Shown: positions 24,995 through 34,239, numbered from the stretch's first letter. The stretch is DNA of 64,000 bases from Streptomyces sp. NBC_00306 (GCF_036169555.1 NZ_CP108032.1:4774001-4838000), one strand, 5' to 3'. Translations and numbers: made by a program. The notes: a model not told the origin generated them from the sequence alone.

Positions 24995-26437
24995 ATGGAC
25001 CAGCAGTCCGTCCGGGGCGGTTCCGCCGTCTGGGCGCTTGTCATCACCAGCGTCGCCGGCTTCATGGCGGCACTCGACAATCTCGTCGTCACCACCGCTC
25101 TGCCCTCCATCCGCGAGGACCTCGGCGGGGCGCTGGAGGACCTCGAGTGGACGGTGAGCGCGTACACCCTCACCTTCGCCGTCCTGCTGATGTTCGGCGC
25201 GGCGCTCGGCGACCGGTTCGGCCGCCGCCGGTTGTTCATGGCCGGCCTCGCGATCTTCACCGGCGCCTCGGCCGCGGCAGCGCTCGCGCCCGGCATCGAC
25301 TCCCTCATCGCCGCCCGGGCCGTGCAGGGCGTGGGCGCGGCCGTCATGATGCCGCTCACCCTCACACTGCTCACGGCCGCCGTCCCGGCCGCGCGACGCG
25401 GAGCCGCGCTCGGCATATTCGGCGCGGTGACCGGTCTCGCCGTCGCCAGCGGGCCGCTCATCGGCGGCAGTCTCACCGAACACATCTCCTGGCAGTGGAT
25501 CTTCTGGCTGAACGTGCCGATCGGGATCGCCCTGCTGCCGCTCGCCCGGCTGCGCCTCGCCGAGTCGTACGCGCCGAACGCCCGGCTCGACGTCCCCGGC
25601 ACCCTTCTCGTCAGCGGCGGCCTCTTCGGCATCGTCTACGCGCTCGTCAACGGACAGGCGGACGGCTGGAGCAGCTTCCCGATCCTGACCGGACTCATCG
25701 TGGGCACGCTGCTGATCCTGGCGTTCATACGCCACGGCATCGGCGCCAAGAACCCCATGCTCCCCATGCGTCTCTTCCGCGACCGTGCCTTCTTCGGGAT
25801 CAACATCGCCTCCCTGCTGATGTTCCTCGGCATGTTCGGCTCGATATTCCTGCTCAGCCAGTTCCTCCAGGGCGTGCTCGGCTACTCGCCCACCGAGGCC
25901 GGACTGCGGATGCTCCCCTGGACCGGAATGCCGCTGATCGTCGCGCCCGTCGCCGGATACCTCTCCGACCGGATCGGCGGCCGGCCGGTCGTCGCCACGG
26001 GCCTGGCCCTCCAGGCGATCGGCCTCGGTCTGTTCGCCATGGTCCTGGAGCCGGGGGTGTCGTACACGGCCCAGCTTCCCGGCCTGATCCTCAGCGGCAT
26101 CGGCATGGCGATGTACTTCGCCCCCGCCGCGAGCGTGGTCATGTCCAGCGTCCGGCCGGCCGAACAGGGCATCGCCTCCGGCGCCAACAACGCCCTGCGT
26201 GAGGTCGGCGGGGCGCTCGGTGTCGCGGTGCTGGGTGCGGTCTTCGCCGCCCAGGGCGGGTACGAGACCCCCGACGCGTTCAGCGACGGCACCGTCCCGG
26301 CGCTGTGGATCGGTGCCGCGGCCGTCGCGCTCGCGGCGGTGATCGCGCTGATGATCCCGGGCCGCGGGCGCTCGGGCGGCCCCGTGGGGGAGGCGGCGCA
26401 GGACGAACTCAAGGAGCGGGAGCCGGCCGTGGCCTGA
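24995..26437 (+). CDS. MFS drug:H+ antiporter, DHA2 (14-helix) family
   Basis: A 480-residue EmrB/QacA-type exporter. Motif C-type and family landmarks are visible: AALDNLVVTTALPSI in TM1, GDRFGRRRLFMAG (motif A) between TM2 and TM3, and SGPLIGGSLTEHISWQWIFWLN around TM5-TM6. It exports hydrophobic toxic compounds in exchange for protons. It is controlled by the upstream TetR through a matching operator, so the pump is expected to be induced by the ligand of that regulator. Confidence 0.92.
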   Translation: MDQQSVRGGSAVWALVITSVAGFMAALDNLVVTTALPSIREDLGGALEDLEWTVSAYTLTFAVLLMFGAALGDRFGRRRLFMAGLAIFTGASAAAALAPGIDSLIAARAVQGVGAAVMMPLTLTLLTAAVPAARRGAALGIFGAVTGLAVASGPLIGGSLTEHISWQWIFWLNVPIGIALLPLARLRLAESYAPNARLDVPGTLLVSGGLFGIVYALVNGQADGWSSFPILTGLIVGTLLILAFIRHGIGAKNPMLPMRLFRDRAFFGINIASLLMFLGMFGSIFLLSQFLQGVLGYSPTEAGLRMLPWTGMPLIVAPVAGYLSDRIGGRPVVATGLALQAIGLGLFAMVLEPGVSYTAQLPGLILSGIGMAMYFAPAASVVMSSVRPAEQGIASGANNALREVGGALGVAVLGAVFAAQGGYETPDAFSDGTVPALWIGAAAVALAAVIALMIPGRGRSGGPVGEAAQDELKEREPAVA

Positions 26438-26577
26438 CCCGCGGCGCCGGGGCACACGCACCCGGCCCGGCCGTGGCGTGACCCGCGGCCGTCCCGGGCT
26501 GCTGCACCTGCCCCCGGTCGCACCCCCGGTCCGTGGCCCCGCCGAGCGGCGCGGCCACGGACCGTACCCTTGTCCCC

Positions 26578-27633
26578 GTGCAGGAACTCCACGACGCTTC
26601 CCTCGCCCCCCTGACCACCTTCCGGCTCGGCGGCCCCGTGACCCGGCTCGTCACGGCCACGACCGACGACGAGGTGATCGCCGCCGTCCGTGCGGCGGAC
26701 ACGGCGGGCACCCCGCTGCTGATCATCGGCGGCGGCAGCAACCTCGTCATCGGTGACAAGGGCTTCGACGGCACGGCGCTGCGGATCGCGACCGAAGGCT
26801 TCCGGCTGGAGGGCAACCACCTGGAGCTCGCCGCCGGTGAGGTCTGGACCGAGGCGGTCGCCCGCACCGTCGAGGCGGGACTCGCGGGCATCGAGTGCCT
26901 GGCCGGTATCCCCGGCTCGGCCGGCGCGACCCCGATCCAGAACGTCGGCGCGTACGGCCAGGAGGTCTCCTCCACCATCACCGAGGTGGTCGCCTACGAC
27001 CGCAGCAGCGGTGAGACGGTCACCCTCTCCAACGCCGAGTGCGCCTTCTCCTACCGTCACAGCCGTTTCAAGGAGCACCCCGAGCGCTACGTCGTGCTGC
27101 GTGTCCGCTTCGAACTGGAGGAGGCGGGAGGCCTGAGCGCCCCCCTCAAGTACGCGGAGACCGCCCGCGTACTCGGTGCGGAGCCCGGTGACCGCAAGGA
27201 GCTCGCGGAGGTCCGCCGGGCCGTCCTGGACCTGCGCGCGGGCAAGGGCATGGTCCTGGACCCCGAGGACCACGACACCTGGTCGGCCGGGTCCTTCTTC
27301 ACCAACCCGATCCTGGAGGCCGACCAGTACGCGGCCTTCCTCGACCGCGTCCGCGAGCGCCTCGGCGACGGCACCGCCCCGCCCGCCTACCCGGCGGGTG
27401 ACGGCCGCACGAAGACGTCAGCCGCCTGGCTGATCGACAAGGCCGGCTTCACCAAGGGCTACGGCACGGGTCCCGCGCGCATCTCCACGAAGCACACCCT
27501 CGCGCTCACCAATCGCGGCGAGGCCACCACCGAGGACCTGCTGGCGCTCGCCCGCGAGGTCGTGGCCGGGGTGCGCGAGGCCTTCGGGGTGACGCTGGTC
27601 AACGAGCCGGTGACGGTCGGCGTCAGCCTCTGA
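26578..27633 (+). CDS. murB: UDP-N-acetylmuramate dehydrogenase
   Basis: A 351-residue FAD enzyme reducing UDP-GlcNAc-enolpyruvate to UDP-MurNAc in peptidoglycan synthesis. Landmarks are TTFRLGGPV, IIGGGSNLVIGD (FAD), AGIPGSAGATPIQNVGAYGQE, and SAGSFFTNPI, carrying the catalytic Ser. GTG 26578 has no Shine-Dalgarno, but TACCCT lies 8-13 bases upstream, so a leaderless transcript is likely. The in-frame ATG at 26533 would add a low-complexity leader. Confidence 0.93.
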   Translation: MQELHDASLAPLTTFRLGGPVTRLVTATTDDEVIAAVRAADTAGTPLLIIGGGSNLVIGDKGFDGTALRIATEGFRLEGNHLELAAGEVWTEAVARTVEAGLAGIECLAGIPGSAGATPIQNVGAYGQEVSSTITEVVAYDRSSGETVTLSNAECAFSYRHSRFKEHPERYVVLRVRFELEEAGGLSAPLKYAETARVLGAEPGDRKELAEVRRAVLDLRAGKGMVLDPEDHDTWSAGSFFTNPILEADQYAAFLDRVRERLGDGTAPPAYPAGDGRTKTSAAWLIDKAGFTKGYGTGPARISTKHTLALTNRGEATTEDLLALAREVVAGVREAFGVTLVNEPVTVGVSL

Positions 27634-27758
27634 AGCCGGTGACGGCGGGCCCCGGCCTCTGACGCCGGTGACGGCGAGCCTCAACGTCCCAGCGCCGGAG
27701 GCCGCCCGCCTCCTCCGCCGCACGACCGACCGAGTACCGCGGCGGCGGGAGCCCGGCT

Positions 27759-28820
27759 TCAGGCCCCCGGGGCGGCCAGCCAGTCGTCGACCCCGGTCAG
27801 CAACTTCTGCTTGGTCTCGGCCGGGGCGGCGGAGCCGCGCACCGACTGGCGGGCCAGTTCCGCCAGCTCCTCGTCGGTGAAGCCGTGGTGCCTGCGGGCC
27901 AGCTCGTACTGGGCGGCCAGGCGGGAGCCGAAGAGCAGCGGGTCGTCCGCGCCCAGCGCCATCGGTACGCCCGCGTCGTACAGCGTCCGCAGCGGCACGT
28001 CCGAGGGCTTCTCGTACACCCCCAGCGCCACGTTGGAGGACGGGCACACCTCGCAGGTGATCCCGCGCTCCGCGAGCTTGCGCAGCAGCCGGGGGTCCTC
28101 CGCCGCCCGGACCCCGTGGCCCACGCGCGAGGCGTCCAGGTCGTCCAGGCAGTCGCGCACGGACGCCGGGCCCGACAGCTCGCCGCCGTGCGGCGCCGCC
28201 AGCAGTCCGCCCTCCCGCGCGATCGCGAAGGCGCGGTCGAAGTCCCGTGCCATGCCCCGGCGTTCGTCGTTGGAGAGCCCGAAACCCACCACGCCGCGGT
28301 CGGCGTACCGGACGGCCAGCCGGGCGAGCGTCCGCGCGTCCAGCGGGTGCTTCATACGGTTCGCGGCCACCAGCACGCGCATCCCGAGCCCGGTCTCCCG
28401 TGCCGCGCTGTCCACCGCGTCCAGGATGATCTCCAGCGCGGGGATCAGCCCGCCCAGCATCGGCGCGTACGAGGTGGGGTCGACCTGGATCTCCAGCCAG
28501 CCGGAGCCGTCCCGGACGTCCTCCTCGGCGGCCTCGCGCACCAGTCTCCGGATGTCCTCGGGGGAGCGCAGGCAGGACCGCGCCATGTCGTAGAGCCGCT
28601 GGAAGCGGAACCACCCGCGCTCGTCGGTGGCACGCAGCTTGGGCGGCTCGCCGCCGGTCAGTGCGTCCGGCAGGTGCACGCCGTACTTGTCGGCCAGTTC
28701 GAGCAGGGTGCCGGGCCGCATCGATCCGGTGAAGTGCAGGTGCAGATGCGCCTTGGGCAGCAGGCTCACATCTCGTACGGGAGGGGGGTTCGGGGAGTGT
28801 CCCTCGGAAAAGTCCAGCAT
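27759..28820 (-). CDS. Adenosine deaminase family protein
   Basis: A 353-residue zinc TIM-barrel hydrolase. Ligands and catalytic motifs are in order: KAHLHLHFTGS, APHGGELSG (Glu), RVGHGVRA and GADDPLLFG (Asp pair), with CPSSNVALGV between. It converts adenosine (or a related 6-aminopurine) to inosine. ATG 28820 is used. It lies downstream of the aminotransferase gene on the same strand, separated by a terminator. Confidence 0.88.
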   Translation of the reverse strand: MLDFSEGHSPNPPPVRDVSLLPKAHLHLHFTGSMRPGTLLELADKYGVHLPDALTGGEPPKLRATDERGWFRFQRLYDMARSCLRSPEDIRRLVREAAEEDVRDGSGWLEIQVDPTSYAPMLGGLIPALEIILDAVDSAARETGLGMRVLVAANRMKHPLDARTLARLAVRYADRGVVGFGLSNDERRGMARDFDRAFAIAREGGLLAAPHGGELSGPASVRDCLDDLDASRVGHGVRAAEDPRLLRKLAERGITCEVCPSSNVALGVYEKPSDVPLRTLYDAGVPMALGADDPLLFGSRLAAQYELARRHHGFTDEELAELARQSVRGSAAPAETKQKLLTGVDDWLAAPGA

Positions 28821-28893
28821 TCCAGGATCTTGCCGCACCTCGCTGTGTCCGGGCAGCCCCTTTCCCTGATCGTGGCCTTGCCCGAACGAAGAA

Positions 28894-28921
28894 GCGGGCC
28901 CGGGCGGCAGCCCGGACCCGC
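28894..28921 (-). terminator. Terminator after the aminotransferase gene (leftward)
   Basis: A 12-bp stem (28894-28905 with 28910-28921) closed by a four-base loop. Its only irregular pair is a wobble on the leftward transcript, where it is followed by TTCTTCGTTC. Confidence 0.75.
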
Positions 28922-28939
28922 TCGTCACGCCGGCGAAGG

Positions 28940-30166
28940 TCAGTCGCGCGCTTCCGCGAGGAGCTTCTGGAGGCGGGAGACGCCCTCCACCAGGTCCTCG
29001 TCGCCCAGCGCGTAGGAGAGGCGCAGATAGCCCGGCGTACCGAAGGCCTCGCCCGGGACGACCGCCACCTCGGCCTCGTCCAGGATCAGCGCCGCCAGCT
29101 CCACGGACGACTTCGGACGCTGTCCGCGGAGCTCCTTGCCCAGCAGCCCCTTGACCGACGGGTACACGTAGAACGCGCCCTCCGGCTCCGGGCAGACCAC
29201 GCCGTCGATCTCGTTGAGCATCCGCACGATCGTCTGCCGCCGGCGGTCGAAGGCGGTGCGCATCTCGGCCACCGCGTCCAGGCTGCCGGACACCGCGGCC
29301 AGCGCCGCGATCTGGGCGACGTTCGACACGTTGGACGTCGCGTGCGACTGGAGGTTGGTCGCGGCCTTGACCACGTCCTTCGGGCCGATGATCCACCCCA
29401 CACGCCAGCCGGTCATGGCATAGGTCTTGGCCACACCGTTGACGACGATGCACTTGTCGCGCAGCTCGGGAACGAGCGCCGGCAGCGAGGAGAAGGTGGC
29501 GTCGCCGTACACCAGGTGCTCGTAGATCTCGTCCGTCATCACCCACAGGCCGTGCTCGACGGCCCAGCGGCCGATGGCCTCCGAGTCCTCGCGGCTGTAG
29601 ACGGCGCCGGTCGGGTTGGACGGGGAGACGAACAGGACGACCTTCGTACGCTCGGTGCGCGCGGCCTCCAGCTGCTCGACGGAGACCCGGTAACCGGTCG
29701 TCTCGTCGGCCACCACCTCGACCGGGACGCCGCCCGCGAGCCGGATCGACTCGGGGTAGGTCGTCCAGTACGGAGCGGGCACGATGACCTCGTCACCCGG
29801 GTCCAGGATCGCCGCGAACGCCTCGTAGATCGCCTGCTTGCCGCCGTTGGTCACCAGGATCTGCGCGGGGTCCACGGCGTAACCGGAATCCCGCAGCGTC
29901 TTGTCGGCGATGGCCTTCTTCAGCTCGGGCAGACCGCCGGCGGGCGTGTAGCGGTGGTACTTCGGGTTGCGGCAGGCCTCGATCGCAGCCTCGACGATGT
30001 AGTCGGGCGTGGGGAAGTCGGGCTCACCCGCGCCGAAGCCGATCACCGGACGCCCGGCGGCCTTGAGGGCCTTGGCCTTGGCGTCGACGGCGAGGGTGGC
30101 GGACTCGGAGATCGCACCGATGCGGGCGGAGACCCGGCGCTCGGTCGGAGGGGTTGCAGCGCTCAT
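28940..30166 (-). CDS. aspC: Pyridoxal phosphate-dependent aspartate aminotransferase
   Basis: A 408-residue class I aminotransferase (subgroup Ib). Landmarks are FGAGEPDFPTP, TNGGKQAIYEAF, SPSNPTGAVYS (Asn), MTDEIYEHLVYG (Asp, Tyr), AKTYAMTGWRVGW with the PLP lysine, and the C-terminal LRLSYALG Arg. It interconverts aspartate and 2-oxoglutarate with oxaloacetate and glutamate. The start is ATG 30166, just before the conserved RISARIG-like region; ATG 30202 is an alternative. It is divergent from tRNA-Trp. Confidence 0.9.
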   Translation of the reverse strand: MSAATPPTERRVSARIGAISESATLAVDAKAKALKAAGRPVIGFGAGEPDFPTPDYIVEAAIEACRNPKYHRYTPAGGLPELKKAIADKTLRDSGYAVDPAQILVTNGGKQAIYEAFAAILDPGDEVIVPAPYWTTYPESIRLAGGVPVEVVADETTGYRVSVEQLEAARTERTKVVLFVSPSNPTGAVYSREDSEAIGRWAVEHGLWVMTDEIYEHLVYGDATFSSLPALVPELRDKCIVVNGVAKTYAMTGWRVGWIIGPKDVVKAATNLQSHATSNVSNVAQIAALAAVSGSLDAVAEMRTAFDRRRQTIVRMLNEIDGVVCPEPEGAFYVYPSVKGLLGKELRGQRPKSSVELAALILDEAEVAVVPGEAFGTPGYLRLSYALGDEDLVEGVSRLQKLLAEARD

Positions 30167-30245
30167 ACGGCCATCGTCCCAGACGGCAAACGCGCCCGGC
30201 ACACGTGTTTCGCGTAGCGGACAGGAACCGCTCCGGAGCTATCTG

Positions 30246-30275
30246 TTCGACGCGGGGCCCCTGACCACGTACACT
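30246..30275 (+). promoter_or_regulatory. Candidate promoter of tRNA-Trp/secE
   Basis: TTCGAC (30246-30251), an 18-bp spacer and TACACT (30270-30275), about 55 bp before tRNA-Trp. Confidence 0.45.
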
Positions 30276-30335
30276 CACTCGTCGTTGGCCCTCACCGACC
30301 ACGTCTGCGGATGCGGTAGGTTGGGGAAACCACAA

Positions 30336-30408
30336 AGGGTCGTAGCTCAATTGGTAGAGCACTGGTCTCCAAAACCAGCGGTTGGGGGTTCAAGTCCCTC
30401 CGGCCCTG
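30336..30408 (+). tRNA. tRNA-Trp (CCA)
   Basis: Acceptor AGGGTCG pairs with CGGCCCT, the anticodon stem CTGGT/ACCAG encloses CTCCAAA with anticodon CCA at 30369-30371, and the T loop is TTCAAGT. The 3' CCA is not encoded. It precedes secE, as in other actinobacteria. Confidence 0.95.
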
Positions 30409-30515
30409 CTACACACACCTTCGCCAGGTTGTGTGCGCATGTACGTTATTCAATGAACCGCCGTGCGGCTCCACCGGGCGCGGCACGGCCACGACCCGGA
30501 ATCAGGTGAAAGAAC

Positions 30516-30797
30516 GTGACGGACGCCGTGGGCTCCATCGACACGCCTGATGCCGAGGACGAGGCGCCCTCGAAGAAGTCCCGCAAGGGCGGAAAGCGCG
30601 GGAAGAAGGGCCCTCTGGGCCGCCTCGCGCTGTTCTACCGGCAGATCGTCGCCGAGCTTCGCAAGGTCGTCTGGCCGACTCGGAACCAGCTGACGACGTA
30701 CACCACAGTGGTGATTGTCTTCGTAGTCGTCATGATTGGTCTGGTGACCGTGATTGACTATGGGTTCCAGGAAGCCGTCAAGTACGTCTTCGGCTGA
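30516..30797 (+). CDS. secE: Preprotein translocase subunit SecE
   Basis: A 93-residue single-helix subunit of the SecYEG channel. A basic, Lys/Gly-rich N-terminus of about 35 residues is followed by the amphipathic motif FYRQIVAELRKVVWPTRNQL and one transmembrane helix at about 62-84. GTG 30516 with GTGAAAG upstream. It is followed by nusG. Confidence 0.95.
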   Translation: MTDAVGSIDTPDAEDEAPSKKSRKGGKRGKKGPLGRLALFYRQIVAELRKVVWPTRNQLTTYTTVVIVFVVVMIGLVTVIDYGFQEAVKYVFG

Positions 30798-30802
30798 TGC
30801 CC

Positions 30803-30834
30803 GCGAAGGGCGCCGGTAGCGGCGCCCCTTTCGC
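30803..30834 (+). terminator. Hairpin between secE and nusG
   Basis: GCGAAGGGCGCCG pairs with CGGCGCCCCTTTCGC around a GTAG loop, with a small bulge. It could be a partial terminator or a processing site. Confidence 0.4.
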
Positions 30835-30873
30835 ATGTTCCACCCCGTCTGTAGTCAGGAAGAAGCAGCCACC

Positions 30874-31773
30874 GTGTCTGACCCGAACGTGAACGACGCC
30901 GTTGAGCCGAGCGACAGCCTCGAGTCCCCTGAGGACGAGCTCGACATCGTCGAGGCGGCCGACGAGGACCAGGCGGAACTTGCTGACGCCGCCGCGGGCG
31001 AGCCTGCCGAGGAAGAAGCGGTCCAGGCCGACGACGACGCTGCCGCCGAGGCAGAGGTCGACGAAGCCGACGCTGACGCCGAGTCCGAGTCCGACGAGGA
31101 CGAAGCCGCCGACGAGGACGAGTCCGACGAGGAGCCCCTCGTCGAGGAAGCCCCGGCCGACCCGGTCGCCGCGCTCCGCGACGAGCTGCGCGGTCTGCCC
31201 GGCGAGTGGTACGTCATCCACACCTACGCGGGCTACGAGAAGCGCGTGAAGGCGAACCTGGAGCAGCGTGCCGTCTCGCTGAACGTCGAGGACTTCATCT
31301 ACCAGGCCGAAGTGCCCGAGGAAGAGATCGTCCAGATCAAGAACGGCGAGCGCAAGAACGTCCGGCAGAACAAGCTGCCCGGCTATGTGCTCGTCCGCAT
31401 GGACCTGACGAACGAGTCCTGGGGCGTCGTCCGCAACACCCCCGGTGTCACCGGCTTCGTGGGCAACGCCTACGACCCGTACCCGCTGACGCTGGACGAG
31501 ATCGTCAAGATGCTCGCCCCCGAGGCCGAGGAGAAGGCCGCCCGCGAGGCCGCAGAGGCCGAGGGCAAGCCGGCTCCGGCCCGCAAGGTCGAGGTCCAGG
31601 TGCTGGACTTCGAGGTCGGCGACTCGGTCACCGTCACCGACGGTCCGTTCGCGACGCTCCAGGCGACGATCAACGAGATCAACCCGGACTCGAAGAAGGT
31701 CAAGGGTCTCGTCGAGATCTTCGGCCGCGAGACCCCGGTCGAGCTGAGCTTCGACCAGATCCAGAAGAACTGA
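30874..31773 (+). CDS. nusG: Transcription termination/antitermination factor NusG
   Basis: A 299-residue protein. Residues 1-95 are an extremely acidic, Ala/Asp/Glu-rich segment typical of actinobacterial NusG. The NGN domain begins near 110 (GEWYVIHTYAGYEKRVKANL), and the KOW domain is near 245-299 (FEVGDSVTVTDGPFATLQ). The NGN domain contacts the RNA polymerase clamp, and KOW contacts Rho or S10. GTG 30874 is chosen; an ATG at 30835 is possible. A strong terminator follows. Confidence 0.94.
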   Translation: MSDPNVNDAVEPSDSLESPEDELDIVEAADEDQAELADAAAGEPAEEEAVQADDDAAAEAEVDEADADAESESDEDEAADEDESDEEPLVEEAPADPVAALRDELRGLPGEWYVIHTYAGYEKRVKANLEQRAVSLNVEDFIYQAEVPEEEIVQIKNGERKNVRQNKLPGYVLVRMDLTNESWGVVRNTPGVTGFVGNAYDPYPLTLDEIVKMLAPEAEEKAAREAAEAEGKPAPARKVEVQVLDFEVGDSVTVTDGPFATLQATINEINPDSKKVKGLVEIFGRETPVELSFDQIQKN

Positions 31774-31793
31774 TTCTGGAACACACGCCTCCG

Positions 31794-31840
31794 AACAGGT
31801 CAGAACGGCTCTCGCAGCCGCTCTGACCTGCTCGGTTTTT
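31794..31840 (+). terminator. Terminator after nusG
   Basis: A 17-bp stem (31794-31810 with 31816-31832), 15 positions paired, CTCGC loop, then CGGTTTTT. Confidence 0.88.
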
Positions 31841-31866
31841 GGCCGCACAGTCATACCCGTTATCGT
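31839..31866 (+). promoter_or_regulatory. Candidate rplK promoter
   Basis: TTGGCC (31839-31844), 16-bp spacer, TATCGT (31861-31866), directly after the nusG terminator. An inverted repeat CCGCACA...TGTGCGG overlaps it. Confidence 0.35.
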
Positions 31867-31936
31867 TGTGCGGTATGCCTCCATCCGGATGATCGGCTGG
31901 AGCGCTGGAAACTCTCACTAGGACCCGGAGAGAGCA

Positions 31937-32371
31937 ATGCCTCCCAAGAAGAAGAAGGTCACGGGGCTTATCAAGCTCCAGATCCAGGCCGGCGCGGCCA
32001 ACCCGGCTCCGCCGGTCGGCCCCGCACTGGGTCAGCACGGCGTCAACATCATGGAGTTCTGCAAGGCCTACAACGCCGCGACCGAGTCGCAGCGTGGCAT
32101 GGTCGTGCCGGTGGAGATCACGGTCTACGAGGACCGTTCCTTCACCTTCATCACCAAGACTCCGCCGGCCGCCAAGCTGATCCTCAAGGCCGCGGGTGTG
32201 GACAAGGGCTCTGGCGAGCCGCACAAGACGAAGGTCGCCAAGCTGACGCGCGACCAGGTCCGTGACATCGCCACGACGAAGATGCCCGACCTGAACGCCA
32301 ACGACCTGGACGCCGCCGAGAAGATCATCGCCGGCACCGCCCGTTCCATGGGCATCACGGTCGAGGGCTGA
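31937..32371 (+). CDS. rplK: 50S ribosomal protein L11
   Basis: A 144-residue protein of normal length. The Pro-rich N-terminal motif [29 protein letters not shown] is that of the thiostrepton-binding domain, and the C-terminal rRNA-binding domain ends with MGITVEG. It forms the GTPase-associated centre stalk base and is needed for the stringent response. ATG 31937 follows GGAGAGAGCA. Confidence 0.96.
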
Positions 32372-32453
32372 CAGCCCCCGTACGACCTCAGTGGTAGGGC
32401 CAAGCGCTGGTCCGAACCACGACTCCACGCCTGAACACACAACAGGAGCAGAA

Positions 32454-33176
32454 GTGAAGCGCAGCAAGAACCTCCGCGCTGCGGATGCCAAGATCGACCG
32501 GGAGCGCAACTACGCCCCGCTCGAGGCCGTCCGTCTCGCCAAGGACACCGCCGCCACCAAGTTCGACGGAACCGTCGAGGTCGCCTTCCGCCTGGGCGTC
32601 GACCCGCGCAAGGCCGACCAGATGGTCCGTGGCACCGTCAACCTTCCGCACGGCACCGGCAAGACCGCCCGGGTCCTGGTCTTCGCGACCGGTGACCGTG
32701 CTGCGGCCGCGGAAGCCGCGGGCGCCGACATCGTCGGCTCCGACGAACTGATCGACGAGGTTGCGAAGGGCCGTCTGGACTTCGACGCCGTCGTCGCCAC
32801 CCCGGACCTCATGGGCAAGGTCGGCCGCCTCGGCCGCGTGCTCGGTCCGCGTGGTCTGATGCCGAACCCGAAGACCGGCACCGTCACCCCCGATGTCACC
32901 AAGGCTGTGAACGACATCAAGGGCGGCAAGATCGAGTTCCGCGTCGACAAGCACTCGAACCTGCACTTCATCATCGGCAAGGTCTCCTTCGACGAGACGA
33001 AGCTGGTCGAGAACTACGCCGCGGCTCTGGAGGAGATCCTCCGTCTGAAGCCGTCCGCCGCGAAGGGCCGCTACATCAAGAAGGCGACCCTGACCACGAC
33101 GATGGGCCCCGGCATCCCGCTGGACTCCAACCGCACCCGCAACCTCCTCGTCGAGGAGGACCCGGCCTCCGTCTGA
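32454..33176 (+). CDS. rplA: 50S ribosomal protein L1
   Basis: A 240-residue protein of the mobile L1 stalk. MGKVGRLGRVLGPRGLMPNPKTGTV is the family signature. In many bacteria L1 is also the autogenous repressor of the L11 operon. GTG 32454 with AACAGGAGCAGAA upstream. A perfect terminator follows. Confidence 0.96.
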   Translation: MKRSKNLRAADAKIDRERNYAPLEAVRLAKDTAATKFDGTVEVAFRLGVDPRKADQMVRGTVNLPHGTGKTARVLVFATGDRAAAAEAAGADIVGSDELIDEVAKGRLDFDAVVATPDLMGKVGRLGRVLGPRGLMPNPKTGTVTPDVTKAVNDIKGGKIEFRVDKHSNLHFIIGKVSFDETKLVENYAAALEEILRLKPSAAKGRYIKKATLTTTMGPGIPLDSNRTRNLLVEEDPASV

Positions 33177-33209
33177 TCCTGACGGCAGCCGCGGGTCTCG
33201 CGCACCGAA

Positions 33210-33253
33210 GCCGGCCCCCGCACCTCCCAGGAGGTGCGGGGGCCGGCTTTATT
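33210..33253 (+). terminator. Terminator after rplA
   Basis: A perfect 18-bp stem (33210-33227 with 33230-33247) followed by TTTATT. Confidence 0.92.
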
Positions 33254-33329
33254 CGCTGGGGCGCTGTCAGTCCCTGACGGTAGGGTCACGGGGATTTGTG
33301 AGATCCATGCGTACACCTGTGGGGGGAAC

Positions 33330-34199
33330 GTGCATCCGATGTACCGGAAGGCGGCCGGGCTCGCGCTCGCCGGAGCACTGCTGGGCGGCGCTGCGGCCTG
33401 CTCGGGGGACGGTTCGGCCCAGCCGGACCGCAAGAGCGTCTCGAAGCCGGTACGGGTCACGTTGGCCGCGGCCATCGAGCGTGCCGCGGCGAAGAACGAG
33501 AAGCTCACCTCCCTCTCGTACCGCATGACGGGGCGGATCCCCGGGCAGGGCTCGCTCGCGGCCCGGGCCGCGATCGGCTTCAAGCCGGCCGTCATGCGAA
33601 TGCACATGACGCAGAAGGACGCCGCCCAGAGCGGCGAGGTGGAGATGCGGCTCGTCGGGGGCGCCGTCTACATCAACGGCGGCAAGGACGCGGCCGACGA
33701 GCTGGACGGCAAGAGCTGGATCAAGTTCGACCTGTCCGCGATGGGCAAGAGTGCGGGCGGCCAGGATCCGTTCGCCGGCGTCGGCCGGGCCGACCGTAAC
33801 CCTGCCGAGGACTCCGAGTCCCTGACCGCTGCCAAGGACCTCCGGAAGGTCGGCCCGCAGACCGTCGACGGCGTGGCCACGACGCACTACACCGGCACCG
33901 TGCAGCTGGCGACGATGCGCCAGGGCCTCGTGAAGGAGGACGCGGCGACCAGGAAGCGCCGGGAGAAGAGCCTCGAGGAGTACGAGAAGATGGGGGTCTC
34001 GTCGCTCTCGATGGACATGTGGATCGACGGGAACGACCAGACCAAGCAGTTCCGCATCCGGGCCAAGGGCACCAAGGGACCGCTGGACCTGACGATGACG
34101 TTCCTCGACTACAACAAGCCCGTCGTGGTGACGGCGCCTCCCGCGTCGGAAACCGCTGACCTGGCCGAGATGTTCAAGGGCGCCGGTCAGGAGCCGTAG
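33330..34199 (+). CDS. Putative lipoprotein of the LppX/LprG-like fold
   Basis: A 289-residue secreted protein. The signal peptide (residues about 1-26) ends in LLGGAAAC, a relaxed lipobox, so it is probably anchored outside the membrane. The body has alternating strands typical of LolA/LppX-type lipid-binding folds (EVEMRLVGGAVYI, MDMWIDGNDQTKQFRI). GTG 33330 follows GGGGGGAAC; ATG 33339 is possible. It is placed between the L11 and L10 operons, and its function is unknown. Confidence 0.78.
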   Translation: MHPMYRKAAGLALAGALLGGAAACSGDGSAQPDRKSVSKPVRVTLAAAIERAAAKNEKLTSLSYRMTGRIPGQGSLAARAAIGFKPAVMRMHMTQKDAAQSGEVEMRLVGGAVYINGGKDAADELDGKSWIKFDLSAMGKSAGGQDPFAGVGRADRNPAEDSESLTAAKDLRKVGPQTVDGVATTHYTGTVQLATMRQGLVKEDAATRKRREKSLEEYEKMGVSSLSMDMWIDGNDQTKQFRIRAKGTKGPLDLTMTFLDYNKPVVVTAPPASETADLAEMFKGAGQEP

Positions 34200-34206
34200 G
34201 ACCGAT

Positions 34207-34236
34207 TTGCTTGACCTGGACCGCTTCACGTACTCT
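34207..34236 (+). promoter_or_regulatory. rplJ operon promoter
   Basis: TTGCTT (34207-34212), 18-bp spacer, TACTCT (34231-34236), upstream of the L10 leader. Confidence 0.5.
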
Positions 34237-34239
34237 TCC

